Below are positions 32,544-43,852 of a stretch of DNA of 64,000 nt, one piece after another. Within the stretch, counting starts at the first letter, position 1. Every line of letters begins with the position of its first letter. The position numbers were made by a program, and so were the translations under genes. The notes beneath the pieces were generated by a model. That model saw only the letters and a program-made list of their open reading frames with translations. It did no database searches and had not been told where the DNA came from. Source of the DNA: Micromonospora pallida (GTDB lineage Bacteria; Actinomycetota; Actinomycetes; Mycobacteriales; Micromonosporaceae); NCBI RefSeq assembly GCF_900090325.1, contig NZ_FMHW01000002.1:3466001-3530000 (forward strand), in the 5' to 3' direction.

Positions 32544-33676
32544 TCCTCCGTCGTCGTCCCGGCGACGCCCGGCCCACCGCCGTCGACCGAGGCAACCGCG
32601 TCCGCCGATGCCGCATCGTCGGCCGATACCGCGTCGTCGACCGGTACGGTCCTGTCGGCCGGTGCCACAGCCTCAGCCGGTGCCACAGTGTCCGCCGGGG
32701 CAGCGCCGTCGGCCGGGGACGGCGCGCCGGCGTACTCGTCGATCTGGAGGTCGGTGTCGCCGTCGGCCGGGCCGGTCCAGCGTACGGTCAGCTCTCCGAG
32801 CGCCTGCTCCTGGGTGAAGGCGACCAGCCCCTCCCGGTACAGCTCCAGCAGAGCCAGGAACCGGGCCACCACCTCCAGGGTGACCGCGCAGTCGGCGCAG
32901 AGCAGGGAGAAGGTGGCGGTCCCGGCGCGGCGTAGCCGGTTGGCGAGGATCTGGGCGTGTTCCCGGACGCTGACCCGGACCATGTGCACGTGGTCGATGG
33001 AGACCACAGGAACTGGTTTCGGGGTCATCGCCTTCACCGCGAGCTTCAGTAGCCGCTCGGGCCCGATGCCGAGCACCAGGTCGGGCAAGGCCTGCGCGTA
33101 CCGGGGCTCCAGGCTGACCGCGCGGGGGTAGCGTCGCCCGCCCTCGGACTCCAGCGCGGCAATGTACGCCGCCGCCTCCTTGTACGCCTTGTACTGCAAC
33201 AGCCGGGCGAAGAGCAGGTCCCGCGCCTCCAGCAGGGCCAGGTCCTCCTCGTCCTCGACCTCGGCGGCGGGCAGCAGTCGGGCGGCCTTCAGGTCGAGCA
33301 GGGTCGCGGCGATCAGCAGGAACTCGCTGGCCTCGTCGAGGTCCCACTGGTCGCCCATCGCCCGGATGTACGCGATGAACTCGTCGGTGACCTGGTGCAG
33401 GGCCACCTCGGTGACGTCCAGCTTGTGCTTGCCGATCAGTTGCAGCAGAAGGTCGAACGGGCCGGTGAAGTTGGCCAGCCGGACCGTGAAGCCGCCGCTC
33501 TCCCCGGCAGCCCCGGACTCGACACCGACACCAGTCCCGGAGACATCAGCAGCAGACCCCGACTCGACACCGGCGGTGACCGCGACGGCGGCGCCGGCAG
33601 CGGGCGCGGCCGGGTCGGCCGGCGCGGCGGCGACGGGGTCGAGCGGTGGTGCGGTCACCGGACGACCGTAGTCCAC
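32540..33676 (-). CDS. scpA: Segregation and condensation protein A
   Basis: A 378-residue kleisin. The conserved core runs from about residue 62 (FTVRLANFTGPFDLLLQLIG) to about 300, with the N-terminal SMC-neck-binding helices, EASEFLLIAATLLDLKAARL and a C-terminal winged helix (RWTGPAD region). Flanks are Ala/Val/Asp-rich low complexity, including short repeats of the form PADxxxPxDDAVSADDA at the C-terminus. Acts with ScpB and SMC in chromosome compaction. It starts 17 bp after the parA stop, so the genes are cotranscribed. Confidence 0.9.
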   Translation of the reverse strand: MDYGRPVTAPPLDPVAAAPADPAAPAAGAAVAVTAGVESGSAADVSGTGVGVESGAAGESGGFTVRLANFTGPFDLLLQLIGKHKLDVTEVALHQVTDEFIAYIRAMGDQWDLDEASEFLLIAATLLDLKAARLLPAAEVEDEEDLALLEARDLLFARLLQYKAYKEAAAYIAALESEGGRRYPRAVSLEPRYAQALPDLVLGIGPERLLKLAVKAMTPKPVPVVSIDHVHMVRVSVREHAQILANRLRRAGTATFSLLCADCAVTLEVVARFLALLELYREGLVAFTQEQALGELTVRWTGPADGDTDLQIDEYAGAPSPADGAAPADTVAPAEAVAPADRTVPVDDAVSADDAASADAVASVDGGGPGVAGTTTEE

Positions 33677-33692
33677 GTCCCGGATGCCCCGA

Positions 33693-34616
33693 CTACCGCT
33701 CCGCCTGGGCGGCGATCACCTCACGCGCGAGCTGCCGGTAGTTGCGCGCGCCGGACGAGGCCGGGTCGAGGGTGGTGATGGGCGCCCCGGCCACCGTCGA
33801 CTCGGGGAACTTGACCGTCTTGGTGATCACGGTCTGGTAGACCTTGTCGCCGAACGCCTCGACGACCCGCTGGAGCACCTGCCGGCAGTGGGTGGTGCGG
33901 CTGTCGTACATGGTGGCGAGGATGCCCTCGAGTTCGAGGTCGAAGTTGAGCCGCTCGCGCACCTTGTCGATGGTGTCCAGCAGCAGCGCCACACCCCGCA
34001 GGCTGAAGAACTCGCACTCCAGCGGGATCAGCACGCCGTGCGCGACGGTCAACGCGTTGATGGCGAGCAGACCGAGCGAGGGCTGGCAGTCGATGAGGAT
34101 GTAGTCGTACTCCTTGCGGATGGTACGCAGCACCCGCGCGAGCGCCATCTCCCGGGCGACCTCGTTGACCAGCTGGATCTCGGCGGCCGAGAGGTCGATG
34201 TTGGCCGGCAGGATGTGCAGCCCGGCGACGTCCGTCTTGATCAGGACGTCCTCGGCGGTGACGTCGTCCTGCATCAGCAGGTTGTAGACGGACAGGTCCA
34301 GGTTGTGCGGGTTGACCCCCAGGCCGACCGAGAGCGCGCCCTGCGGGTCGAAGTCGACCAGCAGTACCTTGCGGCCGTACTCGGCCAGGGCCGCGCCCAG
34401 GTTGATGGTGGTGGTGGTCTTCCCGACGCCGCCCTTCTGGTTGGCCATCGCGATGATCCGCGCCGGACCGTGCCGGTCGGTGGGCATCGGCTCGGGGATG
34501 GGCTTGCGCATGGTGTACGCGGCCGGGTCCGCCGGACCGAGGTCCGTACCGAGCGCGGCCTGCTGCTCGCGGAGCTCGGACGTCCACGTCTCGGCACGGT
34601 CGCCGTTGCCAGCCAT
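33693..34616 (-). CDS. ParA-family ATPase
   Basis: A 307-residue deviant-Walker ATPase. Walker A is NQKGGVGKTTTTINL near residue 58, with the signature Lys; VLLVDFDPQGALSVGLG and YILIDCQPSLGLLAINAL follow. A ~45-residue extension precedes the ATPase. It belongs to the Soj-like chromosome-partition family but has no parB neighbour; the scpAB-linked copy is distinct from the origin-proximal parAB pair in actinobacteria. ATG 34616 follows GGGAGGGGG. Confidence 0.88.
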   Translation of the reverse strand: MAGNGDRAETWTSELREQQAALGTDLGPADPAAYTMRKPIPEPMPTDRHGPARIIAMANQKGGVGKTTTTINLGAALAEYGRKVLLVDFDPQGALSVGLGVNPHNLDLSVYNLLMQDDVTAEDVLIKTDVAGLHILPANIDLSAAEIQLVNEVAREMALARVLRTIRKEYDYILIDCQPSLGLLAINALTVAHGVLIPLECEFFSLRGVALLLDTIDKVRERLNFDLELEGILATMYDSRTTHCRQVLQRVVEAFGDKVYQTVITKTVKFPESTVAGAPITTLDPASSGARNYRQLAREVIAAQAER

Positions 34617-34979
34617 GTCCTGTTGCCCCCTCCCGACGACCACCCGGCGTCGGAGCCGTCCGACGTCCCTCTGCAGCGCCGCTGCGCACCCCGGTCCGTC
34701 GCCCCAGGAGGTCCGCGCCGATCCCGACTGTACGCCACGTTCGAGCAGGCCGGTCGGCACCGGGTCGGCGTGTCGGGCCGGTCGGCGGTCGCCACCGGCC
34801 CGGGGTAGGCCGGGGTGACGATCGACACAGTCGCTGCCGGCGGACGCGACCGGTGGGAGCCACCGGAGGGCGGGACAGCAGGAGCCGGCGGAGGAGTCGG
34901 CCGACGGAAGCCGACGGACAGCGCAGGCAGCGGGAGCCGGCGAACGGCTCGGCCGGCGGGAGCCGGTGGAGGCGCCGGC
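34617..34979. other. Gene-free spacer between parA and xerD
   Basis: This 363-bp stretch holds no supported gene. Its right half is purine-rich low complexity with repeated GGAGCCGG-like units. It probably contains the parA promoter; no clear -10/-35 pair or operator could be picked out. Confidence 0.5.
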
Positions 34980-35909
34980 TCAGCCGCGGGCCCGGGGATG
35001 GGCGGTGGCGTAGACCTCACGCAACCGTTCCACGGTGACCAACGTGTAGACCTGGGTGGTGGTGACCGAGGCGTGACCGAGCAGTTCCTGCACCACCCGG
35101 ACGTCCGCCCCGCCGTCGAGCAGGTGCGTGGCGTAGGAGTGGCGCAGGGTGTGCGGAGAGACCGCGCCCGGCCCGTCCACCGGCAGCCCGGCCCGCTCGG
35201 CGGTGCGCCGCAGGATGGTCCACGCGCCCTGTCGGGACAGCGCCCCGCCCCGGGCGTTGACGAAGACCGCCGGGGTACCCCGACCGGCGGCGACCAGCCC
35301 GGGCCGGGCCCGGACCAGGTAGGCGCGGAGCGCCTCGGTGGCGTACCCGCCGACCGGCAGCAGCCGGGACCGGCCGCCCTTGCCGCGCAGCAGCACGGTC
35401 CCCTCCGCCGGGTCCAGGTCGTCGACGGCCGCGCCGACCGCCTCGGAGATCCGCGCGCCGGTGCCGTACAGGAACTCCAGCAGCGCCCGGTCCCGCAGGG
35501 CCAGGGAGGCGCCCTCGCCGGCCGCCCGTACCGACCCGGCCGCCTCCAACAGGCGGACCACGTCGTCCACGGGGAGGGCCCGGGGTAGTCGGCGGGGTGG
35601 GGTGGGCGGTCGGACGTCCCGGCTGGCGTCCGCGCCGACCAGCCCCTCGCGCAACGCGAAGCGGTGCAGGCCGCGTACCGCGCTGGCCGCCCGGGCGGCC
35701 GACGAGGCCGCCAGCGGCGGGTGCCCGGCGTCGCCCGCCCGCAGCGCGGCCAGGTGCGCCTCGACCTGCCCCGGCCCGACCGAGGCGAGGTCGGTCACCC
35801 CGGCGGCGGCCAGGGTGGCCAGGTAGCGGTCCAGGTCCCGCCGGTACGAGGCGAGGGTGTTCGCCGACAGCCCGCGCTCGACGGTCAGGTGGTCGAGGTA
35901 GCCGCGCAC
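34980..35909 (-). CDS. xerD: Site-specific tyrosine recombinase XerD
   Basis: A recombinase of about 309 residues that resolves chromosome dimers at dif. The core-binding domain begins [20 protein letters not shown]. Catalytic residues are Arg in GTGARISEA, Lys in LRGKGGRSR, the HxxR in [15 protein letters not shown], His in LGHASVTTT and Tyr in TQVYT. The start is uncertain: GTG 35909 gives the usual length, but no ribosome-binding site is clear. The frame stays open upstream through a 36-bp tandem repeat (35949-36092), so a longer N-terminus cannot be excluded. Confidence 0.87.
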   Translation of the reverse strand: MRGYLDHLTVERGLSANTLASYRRDLDRYLATLAAAGVTDLASVGPGQVEAHLAALRAGDAGHPPLAASSAARAASAVRGLHRFALREGLVGADASRDVRPPTPPRRLPRALPVDDVVRLLEAAGSVRAAGEGASLALRDRALLEFLYGTGARISEAVGAAVDDLDPAEGTVLLRGKGGRSRLLPVGGYATEALRAYLVRARPGLVAAGRGTPAVFVNARGGALSRQGAWTILRRTAERAGLPVDGPGAVSPHTLRHSYATHLLDGGADVRVVQELLGHASVTTTQVYTLVTVERLREVYATAHPRARG

Positions 35910-35948
35910 GGCCCGGCGCAGGGCCGGCGCGGGTGCCGGGTCGCCCGG

Positions 35949-36092
35949 GTCCGTGACCGCCGGCGCGGGGACCGGACCGGCCGTGTCCGTGACCGCCGGC
36001 GCGGGGACCGGACCGGCCGTGTCCGTGACCGCCGGCGCGGGGACCGGACCGGCCGTGTCCGTGACCGCCGGCGCGGGGATCGGACCGGCGGT
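35949..36092. repeat. Four 36-bp tandem repeats between ald and xerD
   Basis: Unit boundaries are 35949-35984, 35985-36020, 36021-36056 and 36057-36092, plus a partial fifth copy; the fourth differs at a few positions. On the minus strand each unit encodes the 12-residue string [12 protein letters not shown] in the xerD frame. The unit length is a multiple of three, so copy-number change would keep the frame. Confidence 0.8.
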
Positions 36093-36127
36093 GTCCGTGA
36101 CCGCCGCGCCGGCCGGTGGCCCGCCGC

Positions 36128-37243
36128 TCAGCCGAGGACCTCCGCCAGGGGCAGGGTGGCCATGCCGTGCGCCTCGGCGACCGGGCCGTAGGTGACCTGC
36201 CCCTCGTGGGTGTTCAGGCCGAGAGCGAGGGCCGGGTCCCGGCGCAGCGCCTCCCGCCAGCCGTGGTTGGCCAGTTCCAGGGCGTACGGCAGGGTGACGT
36301 TGGTCAGCGCGTACGTGCTGGTGTGCGGAACCGCGCCGGGCATGTTCGCCACGCAGTAGAAGATCGAGTCGTGCACCCGGTAGGTCGGCTCGGCGTGCGT
36401 GGTCGGCCGGGAGTCCTCGAAGCAGCCGCCCTGGTCGATGGAGATGTCCACCAGGACGCTGCCGGGCTTCATCCGGGAGACCAGCTCGTTGGAGATCAGC
36501 ATCGGGGCCTTCGCGCCGGGCACCAGCACCGCCCCGATGACCAGGTCCGCGTCGAGCACGGCCCGCTCGATCTCGTACGCGTTGGAGGCGACCGTCTGCA
36601 GGTGGCCCCGGTAGATGGCGTCGGCCTGGCGTAGCCGCCCGACGTTCTTGTCCAGCAGCAGCACCTCGGCCTGTAGGCCGAGGGCGATGGCGGCGGCGTT
36701 CATGCCCGACACGCCCGCGCCGATCACCACGGTCTTGGCCGCGTACACGCCGGAGACGCCGCCCATCAGGATGCCCCGCCCGCCGCCCTGCCGCTGGAGC
36801 TGGTACGCGCCCACCTGCGGGGCGAGCCGGCCGGCGACCTCGGACATCGGGGCCAGCAGCGGCAGCGACCGGTCGGGCAGCTCGACCGTCTCGTACGCGA
36901 TGCCGGTGACCTTCCGGTCGATCAGCGCGTCGGTGCACTCCTTGGAGGCGGCCAGGTGCAGGTAGGTGAAGAGCACCTGCCCCGCGCGCATGCGGTGGTA
37001 CTCCTCGGCGATCGGTTCCTTGACCTTGAGCACGAGGTCGGCGCTGTCCCACACCTCGTCGGCGGTGGACAGGATCTTCGCTCCGGCGGCGGCGAACTCC
37101 TCGTCGGTGATGCTGGAGCCGGCACCGGCGCCGGACTCGACCAGGACCTGGTGACCGCTGCGGCTGAACTCGTTCACACCCGCCGGCGTGATCGCCACGC
37201 GGTACTCGTGGTTCTTGACCTCGCGTGGGATTCCGACCTTCAC
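36128..37243 (-). CDS. ald: Alanine dehydrogenase
   Basis: A 371-residue NAD-dependent enzyme that converts L-alanine and pyruvate/ammonia reversibly. The N-terminus [20 protein letters not shown] is diagnostic, followed by the catalytic Lys and His region (LKVKEPI and FTYLHLAAS), and the NAD-binding motif [19 protein letters not shown] near residue 170. GTG 37243 follows GGAGAGGG and gives the exact family length. It is convergent with nothing on its left; xerD follows in the same direction. Confidence 0.95.
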   Translation of the reverse strand: MKVGIPREVKNHEYRVAITPAGVNEFSRSGHQVLVESGAGAGSSITDEEFAAAGAKILSTADEVWDSADLVLKVKEPIAEEYHRMRAGQVLFTYLHLAASKECTDALIDRKVTGIAYETVELPDRSLPLLAPMSEVAGRLAPQVGAYQLQRQGGGRGILMGGVSGVYAAKTVVIGAGVSGMNAAAIALGLQAEVLLLDKNVGRLRQADAIYRGHLQTVASNAYEIERAVLDADLVIGAVLVPGAKAPMLISNELVSRMKPGSVLVDISIDQGGCFEDSRPTTHAEPTYRVHDSIFYCVANMPGAVPHTSTYALTNVTLPYALELANHGWREALRRDPALALGLNTHEGQVTYGPVAEAHGMATLPLAEVLG

Positions 37244-37515
37244 GACGACACCCTCTCCTCGGGGCGGCACTGCCCCGTACGCTCGGTGCGCGACGGCTCC
37301 GTTGCCGTCGCGGCCCACCGCTCCTGTCGGCCGCAGTCTAGGGCCGCCGGCACTGGTGGAGAGCCAACAGAGTGACACCCCGTGCACGGCTCTCCTGACG
37401 GTGTGTCAGGCATGCCTGGCCAACAACGTGAGTCGGCCTCGGCCGTTGGGACAGTGTTCGCCCATTATCGTCCGATCAGCCCCACCTCGCTGCGGACAGC
37501 CGGAAAGTCGATCAC

Positions 37516-37521
37516 TAGGGT
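37516..37521 (+). promoter_or_regulatory. -10-like element before the TM2 gene
   Basis: TAGGGT lies eight bases upstream of the ATG at 37530. No ribosome-binding site is present between them, so the message is probably leaderless or nearly so. The 286-bp spacer also carries the ald promoter on the other strand. Confidence 0.4.
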
Positions 37522-37529
37522 GTCGCCTC

Positions 37530-37787
37530 ATGACCTACCCTCCTCAGTACCAGTACCCCGACGGCGGTGTCTCCGACAAGAGCAAGGTCGTCGCCGGAAT
37601 CCTCGGGATCGTGCTCGGCGGCTTCGGCGCCGGCCGGTTCTACATGGGCGACACCAAGACCGGCGTCTGGCAGCTCATCGTCAGCCTGGTGACCTGCGGC
37701 ATCGGCGGCATCTGGGGCTTCGTCGACGGCATCCTGATCCTGATCAACGGGGGCGTGGACGGCCAGGGCCGACCGCTGCGCGACTGA
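37530..37787 (+). CDS. TM2-domain protein
   Basis: An 85-residue membrane protein. A Tyr/Pro/Gln-rich start (MTYPPQYQYPDGG) precedes the TM2 domain: KSKVVAGILGIVLGGFGAGR, then FYMGDTKTGVWQLIVSL, with a second helix TCGIGGIWGFVDGILILING. The FYMG and DG motifs are characteristic. Function of TM2 proteins in actinobacteria is not settled. Start by likely leaderless ATG. Confidence 0.85.
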   Translation: MTYPPQYQYPDGGVSDKSKVVAGILGIVLGGFGAGRFYMGDTKTGVWQLIVSLVTCGIGGIWGFVDGILILINGGVDGQGRPLRD

Positions 37788-37801
37788 CCCCACCGACAGC
37801 C

Positions 37802-37831
37802 GGGGGCCGTGCGGCGTACCGCACGGCCCCC
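37802..37831. terminator. Bidirectional terminator between TM2 and Nudix genes
   Basis: A perfect 13-bp stem (GGGGGCCGTGCGG / CCGCACGGCCCCC) closes the loop CGTA. The flanking genes are convergent. Confidence 0.82.
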
Positions 37832-37885
37832 GTCGTCACGTCGGGCTCCGGTTCAGCTCCAGGGCCGGATCCGGCACAGGTCGGA

Positions 37886-40290
<2,405 letters not shown>

Positions 40291-40379
40291 TCAGCCAACT
40301 GATCACGCGATCCACGGGATTCCACGGTAACACCTCGCCCAGATCCGTCCCGGATCGCACCCACCGGACCGAACCCCGG

Positions 40380-42659
40380 TCAGGCGGTCGCGACCTCGGT
40401 CGACGTCCGGGACACCCGGTCGGTCGCCTCCTCCGGACCGGCGGTCTCCCCGGCCGTACGCCCCTCGCCGGCCGCTGGCGGGTTGCCCGGGACGGCGTCG
40501 TCCGCGTCACCGTCCTCGGGGCTCCGCGTACCGGTGACGAAGTCCTGGGGACGGTTGCCCGGCGGCTGGGTACGGTCGGCCGCGTGGTCGAGCACCCGCA
40601 GCGAGGCCAGTACCGCCATCGGCACCACCAGCGCCCCGGCCGCTCCGGCGACGTCCAGCGCCGAACCGCCGAGCAGCCCGCCGATGACGGCGGCTACCGC
40701 CGTACCGGCCATCACCGCCCGCATCGCCGGATAGATCCCGAAGAGCCGCATCAGGCCACCCCAGGGCTGGAACAGGGCGAACCACACCAGCACCGCGCCG
40801 ACCACGGCGATGACGGTCAGCGGGCTGCCGACCAGGGTGTCGAAGTTCGCGCCGCTGGACCGGTGGACGGTCAACCCGGCCCGGCCCTCCCCGAGGGCGG
40901 CGAGGAACCGGCCGAGGCTCCCCCGATCGGCGGCGGGTCGGCGCAGGTCCAGCAGGCCCAGCCCGATGGTGGCCGCCAGGCCGGTCATGGTCGCCCAGGC
41001 CAGCCGGTTCAGGGTCAGCCAGCCGCCGGTGCAGATCACGGCGGCGACGGTCACACCGGCGGTCAGCGCGATCGCGCCGACCGAGTCCGAGCCGAAGTAC
41101 GGGCTGCCGACAACCACCACGGCCGCGGTGCCCATGGCCACCACCACGGTCGGCCGCCACCGGCGACCGACCCGCTGGGCCAGCCACCCGGCGGTCAGCA
41201 GCACCCCGGCGAGGAACGCGCCGAGCCCCACCGTGCCGAGCCCGGCGTACCGGCCGCCCTCCAGGGCCGAGTAGCCCACCACGCCGTTGAGTTGCAGGCG
41301 GGCGCCGGTGAGCACGTCCGCGCCGACCGCGAGGGTGGTCAGCCCGGCCACCGCGCCCAGTGGTCCCAGCGTACGGTCGTGGCCGGGCGCGAAGCGGACC
41401 AGCGTGGTCACGCCGACGAGCAGCAGCACCGTCACCACGGCGAAGTGCCAGCCGGCGTGCTGTCCCCGCCACCACGGCACCAGGTCGGCGACCAGGGCCG
41501 CCGGGATGGCCAGCGCGGCGGCGACCAGCAGCACCTCGACGGTCCCCACCACGAATCGGGGCACCGGGGTCGGCCCCACCGGGCCGGCGTGCCGGCGGGC
41601 CCGGCGCAGCAGCGGAAGGACGGCGACGGCGAGCAGCACCTGGAAGGCGGCGAGCAGGACGAAGAACCACCGGGCCACCCGCCCCTGGGCACTGGCCTCC
41701 CGGTCGGCGTCGGTCGGTACGTCGACGGCGGCCCGCAGGTCCGTCGGCCGGTCGTCGACCGGGGTGGCCGCCCGACCGATGAAGTTCCGCTCCGGCAGTG
41801 GCCGGCCGAGCACGGTCAGCGCGGTGGGCGCCAGGTCGGCCAGTTGCAGGTAGCCGTCCCGGCCGGTACTGGCCGAGGTGAGCCAGCCCCGTTCCCAGCC
41901 CGGCCCGTCGGCGACCGCCACGTGCAGCCGGGACGGCTGGGCGGTGTCCGAGACACCCGCCACCAGCACCAGCGAACGGGGCGGTCGGGCGGCCAGCACC
42001 CGGGCCAGGTCGGCGTCGGCACGGCGCGCGGCGACGTCCCGGGTCGCCTGGTCCTCGCCGCTGACCGTGCCCAGGTCGACGATGCTCAGCACGCAGGAGC
42101 CCAGCAGGGGCGCGGGGTCGGCGGGCAGGGTGGGCGCGTACCGGTCGACCCGGCCGAACGGGCGCGCGGCGGCCACCGCGGCACCGGGGCCAACCGCCAC
42201 GGTGCAGCGCACCGACTCGGCCAACGCGCCCGGCACCGCCCCCCAGGCCAGCCGTTCCTGGTTGTGCAGGACCACCGCCTCCTGCTCGGGCAGGTTGGCG
42301 CCGAACCCGTCGGGCTGCTCCACCTCGACGTCCACGTCGGGGCAGGTGCCGGCGGGCCGGTTGGTGTTCCAGGCGGCGAAGTTGCCCGCGCCCAGGGTCA
42401 GCCAGCCGTCGACCGGACAGGTGGGCCGGCGGGCCGACCGGGCCGACAGCGAGCCGATCGAGCCGTTCTCGGCCATCCGCCACAGCGTCGGCGTGGTCTC
42501 CGGGTCCACGTCGTCCCAGCGCAGTCCGGGCACGCCGACGATGACGACGAAGTCCGCGTCCGGACGGCGCGACGCGCCGTCCGGCTCGGCGGCCAGCGCG
42601 GTCACCCCGAGCACCACGGCGAGCAGGGTGAGCAGGAGCGGTGCGAGGCGGCGCAGCAT
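40380..42659 (-). CDS. Alkaline-phosphatase-like multi-TM membrane protein
   Basis: A 759-residue protein. A signal or first TM helix (LAPLLLTLLAVVLGVTALAA) leads to an extracytoplasmic domain of about 330 residues that starts FVVIVGVPGLRWDDVDPETT and contains TLWRMAENGSIGSL, as in the alkaline-phosphatase superfamily of phosphodiesterases; the usual metal-binding His/Asp set is not clearly complete. About nine TM helices follow (residues ~345-690), then a charged tail. It starts by TGATG overlap with the GT4 gene and is coexpressed with MurJ and WecA-like genes, so an envelope polymer role is likely. No specific function is known to me. Confidence 0.68.
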   Translation of the reverse strand: MLRRLAPLLLTLLAVVLGVTALAAEPDGASRRPDADFVVIVGVPGLRWDDVDPETTPTLWRMAENGSIGSLSARSARRPTCPVDGWLTLGAGNFAAWNTNRPAGTCPDVDVEVEQPDGFGANLPEQEAVVLHNQERLAWGAVPGALAESVRCTVAVGPGAAVAAARPFGRVDRYAPTLPADPAPLLGSCVLSIVDLGTVSGEDQATRDVAARRADADLARVLAARPPRSLVLVAGVSDTAQPSRLHVAVADGPGWERGWLTSASTGRDGYLQLADLAPTALTVLGRPLPERNFIGRAATPVDDRPTDLRAAVDVPTDADREASAQGRVARWFFVLLAAFQVLLAVAVLPLLRRARRHAGPVGPTPVPRFVVGTVEVLLVAAALAIPAALVADLVPWWRGQHAGWHFAVVTVLLLVGVTTLVRFAPGHDRTLGPLGAVAGLTTLAVGADVLTGARLQLNGVVGYSALEGGRYAGLGTVGLGAFLAGVLLTAGWLAQRVGRRWRPTVVVAMGTAAVVVVGSPYFGSDSVGAIALTAGVTVAAVICTGGWLTLNRLAWATMTGLAATIGLGLLDLRRPAADRGSLGRFLAALGEGRAGLTVHRSSGANFDTLVGSPLTVIAVVGAVLVWFALFQPWGGLMRLFGIYPAMRAVMAGTAVAAVIGGLLGGSALDVAGAAGALVVPMAVLASLRVLDHAADRTQPPGNRPQDFVTGTRSPEDGDADDAVPGNPPAAGEGRTAGETAGPEEATDRVSRTSTEVATA

Positions 42660-43852
42660 CAACCACGCCCCGTCGTGGCCCCGGCGTCCGGGGTGGCCGG
42701 CCCGGTGCTGCCCGCCGTCAGGTCGGCGTAGAGGTCGGCCAGCTCGGCGACGGTGTCCGCCTCGGTCGGCCAGGTCGCCGCCCGGACGGTGCCCCGGCGG
42801 ACCAGGTCGGCCCGGCGGGGCTCGTCGTCGAGCAGTTCGCGCACCGCCCGGTCCACCGCGTCGACGTCGCCGGGCGGCACCAGCACCGCCGCGTCGCCGA
42901 CCAGGTCCGGCACGCCACCCACCGCGGTCGCCACCAGCGGTACGCCAGCCCCCAGCGCCTCCTGCGCGAACAACTGCCGGGCCTCCCAGTCGCTGGTCAC
43001 CACGGCCAGGTCGGCCCCGGCGAGCAGGTCCGCCACGTCGGTGCGGTGGCCGAGCAGGGTCACCGGCGCGCGGGCCGCCGAGATGCGGGCGGCCAGCGAC
43101 AGGTAGGCCGGACCGCTCCCGGCGATGACCACCACCGGCGGCGGGGTGCGGTCGCGCCACCGGGCGGCGGCGTCGACCAGCACGTCGTAGCGCTTCTGCG
43201 GGTGCAGCCGCCCGACGGAGAGGATCAGCGGCTGATCGGGGGTGACGGCGAACTCGGCCCGGACGGCGGCGCGCCGGCGGCGCGGCGCGGGCAGGGCCGG
43301 CGCGGCCACCGGAGCGAGCCGGGCGTCGGCGGCGCCGAGCGCGGCGGCCCGGTCGACCAGGTCGCTCGACGCGCCCAGCGCGACCCGGACCCGACGGGCG
43401 ACCACCCGCTCGGCCAGACCGGAGAGCTGCCCCCGCAACCCCCGGGCGAGGACGGCGTTGTGCCAGGTGACCACCAGCGGAGCGGTGGGCCGGGCGAGCA
43501 CCGCCACGAGGCCCGCCCGCAGCCCGTGCGCGTGCACCACGCCGACCGGCTCGGCGGCCAGGGCACGGCGCAGCGCGACCACCGCGCGCGCGTCGGCCGG
43601 GGTCGGGTTCGCCGGGATCTCCACCGGGGTGAACCGGGCGCCCGCGCCGACGAAGTCGAACTGTTCGTGGGTGGCGGCCGGACCGCAGACCAGCACGGAC
43701 GCGCCCTGCGCGACCAGCCCCCGGGTCACCGACCGGACGTGCTGCCCGACCCCGCCCGTGCTCGACGCGAGGAGGAGGGCAACCGTGCCCTGCCACCCGG
43801 CCCCACTCCTGGCACTCACCGATCCACCTTCCGTCCTCCGGGGCCCGTTCAC
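42659..43852 (-). CDS. GT4-family glycosyltransferase
   Basis: A 397-residue GT-B glycosyltransferase. The N-terminal acceptor-binding half has GGVGQHVRSVTRGLV and VVHAHGLRAGLVA; the C-terminal donor-binding half has ILSVGRLHPQKRYDVLVDAA, the EX7E-like segment SDWEARQLFAQEALGAGVPL and VGGVPDLV. It overlaps both neighbours by a few bases (GTGA start at 43852, TGATG at the stop). It sits between MurJ and the phosphatase-like membrane protein and probably builds a cell-surface glycan; donor and acceptor are unknown. Confidence 0.85.
   Translation of the reverse strand: MNGPRRTEGGSVSARSGAGWQGTVALLLASSTGGVGQHVRSVTRGLVAQGASVLVCGPAATHEQFDFVGAGARFTPVEIPANPTPADARAVVALRRALAAEPVGVVHAHGLRAGLVAVLARPTAPLVVTWHNAVLARGLRGQLSGLAERVVARRVRVALGASSDLVDRAAALGAADARLAPVAAPALPAPRRRRAAVRAEFAVTPDQPLILSVGRLHPQKRYDVLVDAAARWRDRTPPPVVVIAGSGPAYLSLAARISAARAPVTLLGHRTDVADLLAGADLAVVTSDWEARQLFAQEALGAGVPLVATAVGGVPDLVGDAAVLVPPGDVDAVDRAVRELLDDEPRRADLVRRGTVRAATWPTEADTVAELADLYADLTAGSTGPATPDAGATTGRG

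Noticed and set aside
34980..37052. A ~690-residue XerD spanning the ald gene
   Set aside because: The upstream part is the out-of-frame reading of ald; XerD features start only near 35,900.
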